From Nilaparvata lugens (taxonomy: Eukaryota > Arthropoda > Insecta > Hemiptera > Delphacidae), in contig NC_052508.1 in NCBI RefSeq assembly GCF_014356525.2, positions 61,755,800 to 61,819,799 on the forward strand: a DNA stretch of 64,000 bases. Reading direction: 5' to 3'. The notes below the pieces were generated by a model. It saw only the letters and a program-made list of their open reading frames with translations. It ran no database searches and was not told where the DNA came from. A program made the translations under genes and the position numbers. Positions 11,933 to 24,800 of this stretch are shown one piece after another; the first letter of the stretch is position 1, and every line of letters begins with the position of its first letter.

Positions 11933-12017
11933 GGAGCAGCGGTCCAAAGGTTAGGTCCTGTAAATAAACTATGTTTATTTCTTTGGGAGCAGCGGCTCAA
12001 AAGTTGGGTCCTGTAAT
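11933..12017 (+). repeat. direct repeat of about 31 bp
   Basis: GGAGCAGCGG(T/C)(C/T)CAAA(A/G)GTT(A/G)GGTCCTGTAA occurs at 11933-11963 and again at 11987-12017. Confidence 0.7.
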
Positions 12018-12049
12018 AGTATTTTACGTAACAAGTCCGGTAACAATAA

Positions 12050-12121
12050 TTTACCGCATACGTATGATTGTTTCTGCCCGAAACGTAGTTGAGGGCAGAA
12101 TTATCATACGAATGCGGTAAA
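12050..12121. repeat. inverted repeat with about 29-bp arms
   Basis: The arm at 12050-12079 (TTTACCGCATACGTATGAT...CTGCCC) pairs with 12093-12121 (GGGCAGAATTATCATACG...GGTAAA) around a loop of 13 bases. Weaker pairing (GTAAC/GTTAC) continues outside. It is probably a MITE core or palindromic TE end. Confidence 0.65.
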
Positions 12122-12439
12122 TACGTTACCGTACAAGCTACATACAATATTTTTTGTTATACTTATCTGAGAAAGAATAATATTTCTGAGAAACATAAAC
12201 CATTACCTGCTGCTGTTCGAGCTACTGCATTCATTGTAAACATGACCTAGTCCTTTGCGCCTAGTTCATAACAGACAGACCCTTCGAGCTCAAATAAAAT
12301 ATAAAGGCCTAAATTATAAGATTTCAGATGAATTCTTATAACTTGAAACTCCTTAAAAGAGTTATTTAATTATTTGAGTTAATGATATATTAATTATTAC
12401 TCACATGGTTATCAGGATTCAGTAGAGTCCTAACATACT

Positions 12440-12480
12440 CGACTGTAAAGAGAACATAATATGATCTCTTTACAGTATAG
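12440..12480. repeat. short perfect hairpin
   Basis: CTGTAAAGAGA and TCTCTTTACAG are perfect 11-bp inverted arms separated by about 11 bases. Confidence 0.7.
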
Positions 12481-12744
12481 CAAAGACCTTAAAGAGATAT
12501 AGACCCACAATGCCTATGCCTTCCCAATGTTAGCTCTTACTTGAAATTGAAGGCCACCATTGGGGTATTTTAGCACGAGATATTATATCTATATATATTT
12601 GTAATACAATAGATCACAAAGGCATTGGTGGCATTGGTATGTAATAATCTTATGGGTTGCCCCCTCAATGGTGGATTTCAATGCCAAGTACGACACCAGC
12701 GCTGTATGTGAGTCTATGCATCTTTAAGGTCTTTGCAGTATAGT
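12474..12744. mobile_element. MITE with long inverted repeats, about 270 bp
   Basis: The left arm, GCAAAGACCTTAAAGA followed by GATATAGAC, is inverted at the right (GTCTATGCATCTTTAAGGTC, 12712-12731). The inversion continues inside: GGCCACCATTGGGG near 12552 pairs with CCCCTCAATGGTGG near 12661. It has the structure of a foldback MITE without coding capacity. Confidence 0.6.
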
Positions 12745-13396
12745 ATGCTATAATGAAAATCACATGTTTTCTTGTTTTGCAAACAGCTGTTTACCGGCTT
12801 GATTTAATGCATGGAAAACAGCTGCAATTGAGTAAGTATGACAATAGTATATTTCGCACCTAGGGTCGAAAATGTACGTTTTCCGGCTCGAGAACGCGGT
12901 TTTCAAGTTCGAGACGAAGTCGAGAACTTGAAGCGTTCGAGAGCCGGAAAAACATTTTTTCCCGTGTTGCGAACGCTATTTTTCGCCACACCAAAAAAAA
13001 AACTTCCCAATATTTATAAGAAATTGAAAAATTAATAAAATTCAAACAGCCTATTTTGATAGTTTGAATCTTGGTTATGACAACTTTTACTGTCAATTAA
13101 TTTCAATATTACTAATTAATAATTTACAATAGTGACCATATTTTTATACTATTAATATTACGAATAATTGTTTGAATTTTTATAGCTCGCGCTTTGCGCC
13201 CGGTGCAATATCTCATGGATAGATGGATGAATATAATTTTCATTACTATTTTGAAATAATGTGATGAAAAAATTAATATAATTGCATATTTCACAGTTTT
13301 GTCTCAAAATATATCTAAAAAATTGATTGAAATTTAAATTATGGTATCTAATATAAAAAATAGCTAATAAAAGTCGTAATTCATCGACAAAAAAAA

Positions 13397-13495
13397 ATGT
13401 CATTGACCGAGATTCGAACCTAGATTGTGTTTGTTATTCACTGAGCTTTGAGTTCTGTTGTACGCCTTTACGCTCTCAGCTAATGCATATTGTTG
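13397..13495 (-). ncRNA. tRNA-like segment within the transposon
   Basis: Read on the minus strand it has an A-box-like GCTGAGAGCGTAAAGGCG and a B-box-like GGTTCGAATCTC at tRNA-like spacing, followed by a run of T that could end RNA polymerase III transcription. The acceptor stem does not pair, so it is not a functional tRNA. A tRNA-derived SINE head or captured tRNA relic is likelier. The same segment is in copy 2 at 56948-57050. Confidence 0.4.
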
Positions 13496-13590
13496 GAACA
13501 TAGAGGCCTGACTGATAACTCTTAGCATACACGTAATACTGTAAACTAGACTTCTAAAAAAGTTTACTTCACTCCTAAAAAGCGTACAAC

Positions 13591-13650
13591 CTTTGACTAT
13601 AGAAAGAAGGTTGTTCTTTCTACAGAAGAAGGTTCTTTCTATAGTCAAAG
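13591..13650. repeat. perfect inverted repeat, 18-bp arms
   Basis: CTTTGACTATAGAAAGAA at 13591-13608 and its exact reverse complement at 13633-13650 lie inside the block present only in transposon copy 1, so that block may itself be a small insertion. Confidence 0.8.
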
Positions 13651-14463
13651 GTACAACAGACTTTGGCTCATGACTTATATTATTAAAATTAATATTATTA
13701 TCTGTTTCACAATAAAATTTTCACTCTGAATTAAGTCAGGTAACGTATGTAGGCTACTATAATATAGTGTATAGCGGCATATTAATTTGAAGCCGGTTTG
13801 CCGGCATTTTCACAACAAAATATTGCTCTGAAATCATAGAAAAAACATTCGAAGATTCAATCTTGAGTGGGCCTAATGTTTTCTCTATATGGTTTAATAT
13901 TGAAGAAAAATTATCTAAAAGTTTTAATAATGAATTACGGAAAAATTACTAGGAATTTTTCAGTCAAGGCTGAGTTTCACCAGTAGGCTTACCTTAAACT
14001 TCAGATCTGTGCTGTATTTGCTTATTATTATTGTTGATTGTATTGCATTAAGAAGTGGAATTCGATAATAAAAAAGAAACAATTATTACTCTACCTCACT
14101 TTTAAATATTGATACAATTATTGTACTTTGATTTCAAATTCGATTCTTCACTTTTAAATACTTGCGATACGTACCTTTCTGACAATGGACAATGCAGCCA
14201 TTGTATTCATTGTTTGATATCAAAAACACAATAATAAATATTAAATTATTAAACAGTAATTTATAAAATATATTATAGACATAATACCGCGATTCACGAT
14301 ACATAATTATATAGATTATTACAGTCGTTATGAGATTATCTCTCTATGATTTTTGTGAGATCGGACACGATCAGCTGTTATTCAAGGTCATTTTACAGCC
14401 CTAGGGCCGTAAAGTTTTACCGGCCTGGTCGGAAAACAATTACTTTCGGCCTTCATATGACGC

Positions 14464-15121
14464 ACGTAAACCAGCTCATTACATCCAAGTGTGGCGAAAA
14501 ATATTATTGTGGGTAGCATAGCATTGTGCTTTGCTAGAATGATAGCCCATCTTTCCTTGCTGAGGGTAGTGTCCACATAAACCAGTAGGCTAAAGCGTGG
14601 ATGATGACAAGGCTAATGGGTTAATGAGGAGAGATGAGTGGACTAACAAATTTGAGAGTGGTTTCTAAATAAATTTTCAAGTTCACAAATTATATCTAGC
14701 AATCATCTTCTCAAGTGTTTTTTCACTAGTCTTTGAAATGAAATTGACTGTAATATTTCATTCCTGTGCTATTTACATAGAAAAACAAACAATTTCTTTG
14801 CAAAACTTGAAGAATTGTAAGTTACTCATTTTTAAGCGAGTTTTTTATTAATGTGAAAACTTTTAATTTTTACAGATCAATAATAATCTGGAGCATTATA
14901 CATATTCTACAAGGAGACTATTTATAGTCGTATTCTAATTGTGTAATAAATCACGTCATTAAATAGTGGAGTGTTTGAATGATTTTCAGTAATCCACTCT
15001 AAGTTGAAATTGCTTGGCAACTGTTTTCAATCTATTAATAGGCGCATCACATAACTTGTGTTTGATAACATTTTTGTCTCAAAATATAAAGTTGGGATTT
15101 TCTACGCATTTCACTATACTA
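14464..15121. other. OR1 upstream region
   Basis: AT-rich with no other gene seen. It would hold the OR1 promoter and 5' untranslated region, but no clear TATA or initiator pair could be singled out. Confidence 0.4.
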
Positions 15122-15891
15122 ATGGGAACCACTGATTTTATCAAGAAATACTTTGCTCTGATGAGCTATGATAAACTATATAACTCGCAGCTATTCCTGT
15201 ATTTCATTATATTTGCTGTTATTGTGAATATCGATGTCTTTAATGCAGTTATGACTGAGCCAAACAACCTAGAAAAAACTCTACCTGCAATTATAGATAT
15301 TGTATTGATATTGTTGATGTTAATCAACGTATTCAGACGCAATTTGGGTTATCGCGAATCTAGCAAGTTGATCGACCTGATCGAGGATGGATTTGAGGCT
15401 GCTCGCTTCGAGTTAGCAGATAGAAACGATCTGCGGGCAAGAATTGAAAAGCTATTCGCTAGAAAGAAAGAAGCTGTGCCTGTGATGGAAAGAAACTTGA
15501 TTTTCATCTATATTATAATGGGAGTGTTACTGATAAACCGAAACATTTTAAACTATTTCATTGGGCTAGGGAGTCATTCAAATGAATACACTAACTTGCC
15601 AACTCCTTTCCTAACATACTGTCCACCTGGTTTTAAATCTCCCATATTTTTCATTTACACATATAGTTTACACGCATTATTTATTATTTTGCTGACAGCT
15701 GAGAGCCTTATAGTTATGTGTTTAGTGAGTCTCTCCACCGAAAGTTTGATAACCGATTATGAAACGTTGTACATCCTGCTGGACGATATTGTGCGCGAGT
15801 ATGATGTTAACCATTCCCAGGCATCGCTCAAAATGACTCAACTAAAGAGAGATATGACACGTGTCGTACGGTGTCACCAAACAATTAACAG
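15122..15891 (+). CDS. OR1 exon 1 (residues 1-256 and part of 257)
   Basis: This long exon encodes membrane segments 1-4, including the extracellular loop with PFLTYCPPGFKSPIFF and the segment-4 helix ending ESLIVMCLVSLSTESL. It ends in AACAG|GTGAGA with two bases of the Arg-257 codon. Confidence 0.85.
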
Positions 15892-18800
15892 GTGAGATCA
15901 ATAATAGAAAACTACATCCTAATAAATACGCTACATCCTCTGAAATTAATTATTCCTGATAATTTACGGTAATCTACCAAAAACAAAAGTAACTTGATAG
16001 ATAACACACATACTGACCTCTTGTAGTGTATAAAATTATTAATCTTAACTGCTTTGTAACCCATGCTCCGCAAAAGGGTCTAATTAAAAGATTGACAAAA
16101 CGGGAAATTTGACCTACTAAAATCTTGAATAATTTACAAAAAGGCCTATAACCATCCTCGGTGAATTAAGAATCAATATGCTGAATTTCAAGTTAATCAG
16201 TCCAGTAGTTCAGATTTGATGATACGTTCAATTGTGAATTTCCTATCCCGTTCGTGTATAAGCCAAATCTTCCCTTTATTATATTACAGATTATTATGAA
16301 TTTAAAGTTATCATATTATAACGTGATAAAAGATGGTTGTTCTCTCTGAAGAAATCAAATTAATATAGCAAACTATCCTAATACTCTATTTAGTTTAGTT
16401 GTATTTTAGTGCCAATGCACTGTAATGTGCAGTGCTGTTGATTGAAGTCTAGGATATTTATAGATGATTTCAAGGTATTAAATACGGAAAGGTACCGTAG
16501 TTGAACAGTTTGGGAAAATTGAAAGTGCTATATATTATTGCTGTGGTAGACCTACTCATCTTCATTTCAGGAAATTACAGAAACAATCTTTAAGTTGATA
16601 TAACTATTTAAAGAAATAAATATTGCTAAAAGTTGAAAAGTTAATGTTTAATTTTTCGTTTATCAAACCAGAAATTAACCAACTCAGCTAGGGGCACTTC
16701 AAATTTGATAGTTCTATAAATTGCGGAGATACCAAACAATTTTAGAAGTAGGTAGGTACCTCAATATTGAAAAGTATACAGTATCTCTGATGTTATGATA
16801 TCCTAGAAAAAGTAATGCTCTCATGAAAACAAGCATATCTTCTAGGTACCTTCGTATCTCATGATAATCATTGATTTCAGAGTAGGCCTATAGCACAGGT
16901 ACATAGAAAGTGTAGGCAATGATTGGCATAGGATAGGTAGCCTACTCTTCATGATAACCATTAATGAGTTTAGATAACATAATTGTTTAGGATTTTGAAT
17001 AATTCTGTCTCAATCACATTCCCAAAAAATCAAAAGATTTTTCTTTAATCAGGATAGTTTATTGTTCAGGTAATATTGAAGCAGCAGAAGTTTTGTAGAT
17101 TTTTCCTATTGATTAATGCACGTTTTTCATATTTTATTACAGGAATTTTGAGATTTGCTCGAAATGCTCACAATATTTGATAACAATGATTAATACAGTG
17201 GTTTTGCTCTACTGTATCATTATGGCTTATTTCTTTCTGAAGGTATAAATACTTTTCCATAAACTTTTGAATAACATAGACGTATCTGTTTTTCCACCCA
17301 CAAAAATTTATGATTTAATTCTACTATACAGCAGTGGCATATCCAGCAGTGGTGAAATATATTTTCAGGAACCTGAACCCAGGAATTCAGGAACCTGAAT
17401 TTTTTTGTGGCTGGATCAGCCACAAAAATTAGCGTCCAATGCCATATTTTCGTTATATTGTACTATGTAGGTAAGTCAAGAAATATATATTGTAAGGGAT
17501 GAGAGAATAGCACTGCAGTAGCAGTGATAATAATAATGAACAATTTTCTTATAAACAGTGAGTGGTCTAGTGCGTAGGGACTAGATAGCAGGGGATAGAG
17601 AAACTACAGATAGCACTTCAAAGTTAGTTCACTTTTTACCATCCTTATTATGAAGAAATTGAATATAGCTTATAGTTTATTCAGTTCCATGCATATTCTT
17701 AAACAAAACTCCAGCAGCTTTTTCTAGAGAGTGCCCCGATTATGATGAACGTATAGTTTCTACCGTGGACAGGAGGGACACATCCCCCTAATATTTGAAA
17801 AAAATGTTATATCCCCCACCACCAAACCAATGTAAGTTTGAACATGTAGAAATCATGTAAATTGTAAAAAATTGTTATTCAAGTTAAAACTAAGCCTGGA
17901 CACATCCCCTGCATGCCTTTCGCTAAACATTCAGCAGCAGTGGCGCAGTTGTATGCCTGCACTTTTTAAAGATGATAAAGAAGATAATTTTGAATAAAAT
18001 TTAGAATTTAGAAATAGGTCGACACATCTAGAAAACACCTGAGTCTATACCTAATTCATGCAGGTGAACGGGCTAGAGTCAAGAAAACTTCAATTAATCT
18101 TGCCATGCATGATTTAATAGGTTTATACTATAGAATAACACTACAATTTGAAATAATTGAAAAATACAAACAGCTTCAATAAACATTGGCAACTAAAATC
18201 GAACAACAGAAACAACAATTTCATGTTACTTTGTTGACATTCTTCATCTGATTCGGGGGCGCATTACTATCCCCGTTTAGATAGCAATACGTCACAAAAC
18301 CAAACAATATCAGTCATAAAATAACCAATTGATTTCAACATGAAATTACTCAAGAAAGAAAAGCCCGTTGAACCCAAGTTTCGTCGATAGTAACCCATAT
18401 AACCCATTTCATAATAATTTTGAATCCCCACTTTTGATTGACATTCTCGAATGAACCTTTGTTTCACTACACTGCACTTTCGTTGGTCTGTACGTTGCTT
18501 TATCGTCGGGGTTACAGTACCTTGTTTTTGGCGGTGAACTTTTACCGGTTGAATTTGGCTTGACGGCGACGTCCTCTTACGCCCTAGACCTGTCGTCTGA
18601 ACGGGTGTCTTGAAGCGGTGTTACATAAAGTTGCGGAACCAAAGGGGTGGTGGTACAAGAAGTTGGTTTGGGGACACACATGAACCGCTGTAAATAAATG
18701 TATTACAGCATTAATTTCTAACTCTTCCTACAATTCATCAAAAGCTAAAACAGGAGTTTATTCTGTTATTTAATTTAGATTTTATCTTGACGTTCTGATT

Positions 18801-21800
18801 TCATTCTCAAAATTTAACAGATTTAAAACAAATTTACTTACCAGAGTGTCATTAATATACAATGCAACATTTATGAAAACACCCGTAATAAATTAATATA
18901 ATGCTTTTAGAAAATGAATACTTCATTAATTATGATGTTAACTTTTATATAAATTGATATAATACTCTTAGAAAAGGAATAATTCAGATTGAAATGATTC
19001 AATTCAATTCAATTCAATTCGTTCAATTCAATTCGTTTATTTCCACTTGGCATACAATACATGTACATATTTATATTTGATATTCAACAAAATAAGATCA
19101 CAATTTTACATAAACAGTAGAAAGAACATATTGATTGAGTGGAATTCCCCCAGTAAGACTATGCGTCTGAGATTGGGGGACAGTTCCTGCAAGCAGTATT
19201 ATTCACTAAGTAGTTATAATTATGGTATTATATTTACTATAAATTACAATATGTGTAATTAAAATTACACAACTAAGATTCAGATAACATTAGGTGAATT
19301 ATAATTAACATAATATAGTGTTGGGTGTAGCTTGATATCTAGAGTGGGAGAGCAAGAGGACCCAAAAACCGGAGGTAATTTATTGTTTTATAAGCCTCTA
19401 TTATGTTTTGAAACTCTAAATACTTGAACGTAAGGTATGAGTGTATAAATGAATTTAGCATTTCGAAATATTAATGTATAAAGTTATTCCCCAATGCATT
19501 TACTCTTGCTAGGTGTAAGGTGAGTGAATTAGCCTCTCAGCTCCAATCCAGCCTATGCTGAAGAGCCATTTCATCAACGAGCTTTTAAAAATCACATTGC
19601 TGCTGCTCTCGGCCTCCCTCACAATATCTGGAACATTCCTGTATAAAATCTGAGCTAAATAGTATGGTGATTTGAGTTCAGTTCCGTGTATCAATCTAGG
19701 TATATAATATCCATGGTTGTTCCTATGTCGTGTTTGATAATTATGTTCGATATTGATGAATAGATCTGCTTTATGTTTCCTAATATAACTGAGTAATGTT
19801 TTGATGTATAGTTGTCTGATGTTGAGCACAGGGAAGTCCGAGAACAGCAGCGCTGTGGGGTATCTTGATTCCTTTTTCAAAATTGTTTTTAAAATTGTTC
19901 TCTGGGTGACAGCAAGAGGTTCAAGACCTGCAGATGACACTCCCCCCCAAACAATAATGCCATACTCCAATACTGACTGTGCATAGGCATGATAGATCCT
20001 CCTGCACAGTCTGATATTCAGCACATGGCTCAATTGGGAAAACCCATACAACAATCTTCTCAGTCTCTGTTTTAAACACTGAATATGAGGAACCCAACTC
20101 AGACGATAATCAAACATGACCCAAAGATACTTATACTGGTCCACTCTATTAATAGATCCACAAGTGCAGGTTGATGATCCTATATTTCTACAGGAGTGCA
20201 TCTTGATTTGCCTTGAGCCTGGGTCTGGTTGATTCCTGGTCACAATGGGCATATATTTGGTTTTGCTCAAGTTAACTGATAGACTATTGTGGTCAAACCA
20301 ATTTTTAATTTTTGATAGGTCAGAACAGGCATTCTCATAGGCTTCTTCCCACTCTCTACCTGCTGAAATAACAATTGTATCATCAGCAAATAGGAGTACT
20401 TTGCTTCTTGTGTTCAGTTGGGAAATGTTTTTAATATAAATCAGGAACAATATTGGTCCCAGGGTGCTGCCCTGAATGACACCGTATTCAACACTATCCC
20501 TCTCGCTAAATTCTCCTTCAATCTGCACAAATTGTAAACGCTTGTCAAAGTAACTAATGAACCAATGGAGTGCACAGTTTTTAATTCCCACAGCTTCAAG
20601 TTTTTTCAATAGCTTTCCCCTATCGACCGAATCAAATGCTTTAGCCAAGTCAAGGAAAGAAATAATTACTTTATTTTTCGATTTTATTGATTCTATTACG
20701 TATCTAGTTACCTCAAAAAGGGCATCATTAGTATTTTTGGATTTTTGAAAGCCATATTGGTTCTTTGCTAGAATATCATTACTTGTCAAGTATTCCATCA
20801 ATTGTACTTTGACACACTTCTCAATAATTTTTGAAATAGAAGCTAAAAGGGAAATCGGTCTGTAATTTGTGAGTTCGTTTTTGGGGCCGGATTTGTGGAT
20901 TGGTATAATTTTTGCAATTTTCAGGTTCTCTGGAAACTGCCCCAAATGAAGGCTCAAATTAACAATGTGATGGATGGGATATATTAATAAATGTATGTTA
21001 TCTTTAATGATTTTAGTTGGGATAAGGTCGTACCCAGGTGCACTCCTGCCTTTAAGACTATTTATTACATTTGCAACTTCTTCAAGTGTTTCAATTTTAA
21101 ACTCAAATACTGAATCAACTCCACAATCATTATCATTAATTTCCGGTTCTCCAATTGGGTTCAATGATGTGGCTAGTGAGGTTCCAACTGAGGTAAAATA
21201 TTTATTGAATTTTTTACAAATAACATTGATATTTTGTTGTAGGGTCGTTTCACTATCTCTAGGAAATGCATTGATTGGAAATGATTTCGTGCCTTTGGCT
21301 TTCCCAGCAATTTCCTTAACTACATCCCAGAACTTTTGAGGGTTATTAGATACTTCATCAACCTTACTCCTATAATAATTATATTTGGCTTTTTTAATAG
21401 CGGAGTGTAATATATTTCTGAAACGGATAAATTCTTCTTTCAGTGCGATATTGTAAGGTTGTCTAATAAGTCTCCTTTTAATTTTGTCGCGATGTCTGAT
21501 AGAGTTAATGAGGGCGCTAGTGATCCATGGTTTTATTTTTGTGTTTTTCGCTGAAATTTTAATTTTTGATGACTTTTCACAGATTATCTCCTGAATTGTT
21601 TCTATAAATGAATTAGTAGCCTGATTGATATTGTTTTCATTGATGACATGGTTCCAGTTTTGGCAAGACAGAGAATCTTTCACACCTTCCCAATCAGTTT
21701 TCACGTAATATTTAGCTTCGTTATGAGATGAGATAGGTTCCGGTGTAGAAAATTTCATGCAAACAGTATAGTGATCGGTGATTGAGGTTTGAATTACTAC

Positions 21801-24800
21801 AGATGTCACCTCGAATAAGGGTGGCAGCTTGATAAAATAGTGATCAATGCAGGTGTTGCTAGCTGACCTGGTTACTTTGTCAACACAGCAAACGAGACCT
21901 GCATCGTTCAGCACATCTACAAACCTCTCTTCTATTGATTGGGAATTGACATTTAAAACATTACAATTCATATCACCAGCAAGAATTTTCATACACTTGT
22001 CATTATTCGTATTCCTCTGATTGTTATAATACGAATCATTGAGTCAATGAAAATGCCAAGACTAGAATTGGGACTACGATAGCAGGCTAATAGTTCGCAT
22101 GGCACCCCGGCCCAGTCGAAGGTAAGGGAGAGACAAGTTGCAATACCGCCTAATTGGAGCTCGCGACAAGCAGCAGATATTTCACTATCTATATATACTA
22201 CTACTCCATCGCTTTGATTGATATTATTGAATGATCTGAACAAACTATAACCTGGGATTTCCATCAAATCACTCTCATCACCTAACCAAGCTTCAGTTAG
22301 AATTATACATGTAAAACGATAATTGAGGCTTTGTAATAATATGCTAAATTCATCAATATTTTTCTTATAACTCCTAATATTTTGTTGGATAACTGTAAAC
22401 TTTTGATGGGTTGCACTCCCGGGTCCCCCGCTCTCAAGAAATTTGCAACGGAAATTTTGAATATCTGTACACTCTACACAATCTATAGATGCTGTATCTA
22501 ACAATTCTACTGCATCTCTTATCATAATAAGAGAAAAAGAAGAAATAATAAAACGAACGACGTCAAGCCGTCCGACCAGCAGTGAAAACGTTAAGAGAGT
22601 AATTGACCGCATAAATGAATATTCATATGAAGATAGTGATTACCTTTCAGATATGTAAGATAAATGAAAAACAAGAAAGGAAAGATAAATATTGAAACAA
22701 AGTTGACTTTGATACTATTATATTCCTTTGCTTTCACGCAGATTATGAACGTTTGCAATTGAGTAGCGATAAGCTGCATGGGACTAGGTTTTAGTGCTGA
22801 AGGCCTGTTTATCAAATTCCAACGATAAGAATTTGACAACCTTTTGTAGGCCTCTTTTTTAGTGAACCTTACCAGTGGAAGACAGTAGGCTATATAAAAG
22901 TATATATTTGCTCTGAGCAACAATCTTCTTCTTTCCTCACTCCATTCCTCAAATGCGTATAGTTAAGGCTGTTATTGAATGTTTTTAAGAATAGTATAAA
23001 CAGCTTGAATTTTGTACACAAAAGAAAAGGCTAAATCTGATAGAATTAAAATAATACAGTAGCCTATTATAGAAAGGAAGAAGGATAATCTTAGTCTCCA
23101 TTCAGTAGGTTGGTACGGTATTTGTAGATATGATAAGTTAATTCGAATATGAAATGACATAATTATCTTTGGAGATTAATACTTCTTGAATAAATGTAAA
23201 GAATGGACTAGAATGTACTATGGAACAATGTAACTTTGTTTGATCTAGTTTATAATGATCATTATTTAAATTAATCAATTGTTGGTGTAAATTCACTGAG
23301 TGAATTTCATATATATTTATTGTATAAATATGTCCTTGAATAATTAGACAGGATTGGAGTAGCGCAGTAGTGATAATAGATGTGGCAATTTGCATGAACA
23401 GTATAGTATGAGTTACTTTCTTGTAAGACATAGAGTATTATATAAGTGCCTCATCCTCTAGGGCTAGAACGTTGGAACAGTGCTTCATTATAAGCATAGA
23501 ATATTTTAAGTAACTAAATATGCTAATTTTAATGCAGAGTGATCTTTCGACATACTTTATTCTTATAACTTCTATCTGAATACTACTTTTTTCTGTTGGT
23601 GATTAATTGGGAGTAATCACGCATTACTAGCCTTCAACTTGAATTCTCAAACAGATTACCACATCCATCTTATTATGTGAGGATCTAATGCCTAAGTAGA
23701 AGATATATATAAATAGAAGATAGTATATTATATACTAATGGAGGATATAATAAACAAAATACTACATTAATCGAATACACTTCTACGAGTACCAAAAGAA
23801 AAGATTAACACCGAGAAAAAATAAATGAAATCATGAGCACAAGTCCGTACCAAGTCCAATGCAAATAATTAAAATTATTCATGAATGAAAATAATTCAAA
23901 TGAAATATAGATATAATGCTCAGTAGTGTTTTTGGAAATAATAAAAAAAATATATATAATACTTTACGTAACTGAAAAAACTCTACTCACAGTCAAAAGC
24001 TCACCAACCAAAATCGTTTCTCAAACCCTCTTATTACTTCACTTCACTGGCGATGTAGGTTCGGAGTTGGCGGACGGGGGAGCTGCTATGCTGGCTTCGC
24101 TGTTGTTGTTTGGCGGCGGCGTCGTCGGAACCCGATCTCGGCTGGCGATGCTCTCCACATGTGCGAGGTCTCGCACGCGAAACGGACGCTGCTCCGCCGA
24201 TACTTTCGCCATGATCTTACAATCCGAAGTCCAAACTTATGCTAACTTATATGATATTTTTCGTTTGGTTTGCGAAATCAAATATAATTTTTCATATAGT
24301 AGCTCGGCTAGTATTGTTGGAAACTTGTGCGCTAGCCCACATTTATTTTATTTATTATTTATGAACTATAGGACGCAATCCAAGTGTAAACAACGGGCAT
24401 TCGCCCAAAACTGCTCAGAACCTTCATTAAAAATGAACATTCCAGAGTTTATGATTTGATTTACCTACAAATACAAGTCCAAAAACGAGTATCAACTAGA
24501 ATTATGAATTTATCACCAAATAAAACAAGACACTTTATAACACAATAAAAGAAAAAATATTGAAAATTTCACTTTAAGGTAAAAATAATGTTTGCCTTAT
24601 AAGATTCATCTTGTAGATAGTTTTTACCTTTAATTAAATAAAATTAGTAGACACATAGAAAATAATTCAAATTGTATTAAAATTTGAACATTCATTAATA
24701 TTAATTTCATGGAAAAGAAAAACTTTCTTCTTCATCTATTAAGATTTCTATCATAAAAAATTTACTAAATCATTCGAAAGCCTTAATGACATAAGAAAAC

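Larger units (their letters stand above)
12843..14463. mobile_element. large DNA transposon, copy 1, right end missing
   Basis: Its left end AATAGTATATTTCGCACCTA is the same terminal repeat as that of the complete element at 56384-57914, and the bodies match along most of their length. The right end stops after the CCGGCCTGGTCGGAAAAC block near 14463, so the outer right repeat is lost. Against copy 2 it has about 200 extra bases at about 13500-13730. No transposase frame is visible. Confidence 0.75.
18993..22612 (-). mobile_element. nearly complete LINE (jockey/CR1-like) in OR1 intron 2
   Basis: Endonuclease plus reverse-transcriptase coding runs 22612 to 19509, followed by a 3' untranslated region and a tail of repeated GAATT units at 18993-19036 (read on the minus strand). 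The coding region would be about 1030 residues but for one shift of frame near 22010. No ORF1 (gag-like) is visible upstream, so the 5' part is either truncated or ends near 22.7 kb. Its antisense placement relative to OR1 is typical of tolerated intronic insertions. Confidence 0.85.

Noticed and set aside
11914..12147. 77-codon open frame on the minus strand
   Set aside because: It lies entirely over a palindrome and a direct repeat, which explains the open frame.
13397..13495. Functional tRNA gene
   Set aside because: The boxes are present but the acceptor stem and anticodon arm do not form, and the segment is repeated inside a transposon.
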